From the NCBI RefSeq assembly GCF_001542815.1, contig NZ_CP006992.1:2361501-2425500 (forward strand): a stretch of 64,000 bases of DNA, written 5' to 3'. The DNA is from Methylobacterium sp. AMS5 (GTDB lineage: Bacteria; Pseudomonadota; Alphaproteobacteria; Rhizobiales; Beijerinckiaceae). This document shows, in pieces, positions 63,936 to 64,000 of this stretch (within the stretch, counting starts at the first letter, position 1; each line of letters opens with the position of its first letter). A model generated the notes under the pieces. That model made no database searches. It saw only the letters and a list, made by a program, of their open reading frames with translations, and was not told the origin of the DNA. The translations under genes and the position numbers were made by a program.

Positions 63936-64000
63936 ATGAAGAGGTTGGGTTGCCTTCCGATCGTCCTGATCACGGGCGCCTCGTTATGGCTAATTCTTCA
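63936..64000 (+). CDS. Partial gene at the window edge, signal-peptide start
   Basis: The frame begins MKRLGCLPIVLITGASLWLI and runs off the window after 21 codons. The basic start and hydrophobic stretch fit a signal peptide or membrane anchor. There is no clear ribosome site, so the gene is provisional. Confidence 0.35.
   Translation, partial: MKRLGCLPIVLITGASLWLIL

Overview
The window is a gene-dense, very GC-rich chromosomal segment of an alphaproteobacterium, most likely a Methylobacterium or Methylorubrum species. The evidence is taxonomic rather than a 16S match. It carries an RcdA-type (DUF1465) CtrA-degradation adaptor, perfect CtrA boxes, a DUF1465/DUF2336/DUF2937 gene set, the rpmH-rnpA-yidC-engB order, and protein sequences that resemble Methylobacterium homologues from memory. 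There are no rRNA or tRNA genes, no transposase, no integrase, no phage gene and no CRISPR array. The region reads as core chromosome.

Layout: 0-4.7 kb holds a truncated TAXI-type binding protein (minus strand), recX, an OsmC protein with a clear terminator, and a two-gene radical SAM plus DUF4130-UdgX cassette for uracil-DNA metabolism. 4.9-12.1 kb holds a zinc alcohol/formaldehyde-type dehydrogenase with a small membrane partner, a DUF2336/lytic transglycosylase pair, a CitE-like aldolase, a GST and an exported catalase-family peroxidase. 12.2-19.4 kb holds a flavin reductase, a nitroreductase, two exported proteins, a MocR-type regulator divergent from a 43-residue membrane peptide, and a membrane-fused spermidine-synthase-like protein. 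19.4-28.8 kb holds thrS, a dctA-ROK kinase-hypothetical operon, and ileS-lspA. 29-36 kb holds an M16 peptidase pair, a ring-cleaving dioxygenase, ferredoxin-NADP reductase and bioD. 36-45.8 kb holds a single-domain response regulator, DUF1275, WD40 and DUF2937 proteins, a Wzy/WaaL-like membrane protein, the argB-HAD-metallopeptidase operon, a CtrA-box-led small gene, and two divergent MOSC genes. 46-52.5 kb holds clpB, a metallophosphoesterase and an AtoE-family transporter. 52.5-58.2 kb holds DUF423, engB, yidC, rnpA, rpmH, rcdA and rpmE. 58.5-64 kb holds an ABC exporter, a D-cysteine desulfhydrase and a MotA/MotB-like pair.

Three signals stand out. First, the UdgX-like protein keeps the KRRIH covalent-capture motif but contains no cysteine in 484 residues, so it cannot hold the usual Fe-S cluster through cysteines. 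Second, the 675-bp gap between rpmH and rcdA contains a perfect CtrA box, a hairpin and a strong rho-independent terminator exposing an anti-Shine-Dalgarno loop, but no gene. This looks like a roughly 100-nt small RNA next to a CtrA-degradation gene. A second perfect CtrA box leads a 74-residue orphan gene. Third, two families of short palindromic repeats occur: six copies of one and three of the other. In three of the six copies of the first, the conserved TAG at its edge is the stop codon of the adjoining gene.

Most gene starts are ATG. GTG or TTG starts are inferred for several genes (lspA, rnpA, the ROK kinase, the HAD nucleotidase, DUF1275, DUF423, the zincin) and are flagged. Family assignments rest on motif recognition without database searches.
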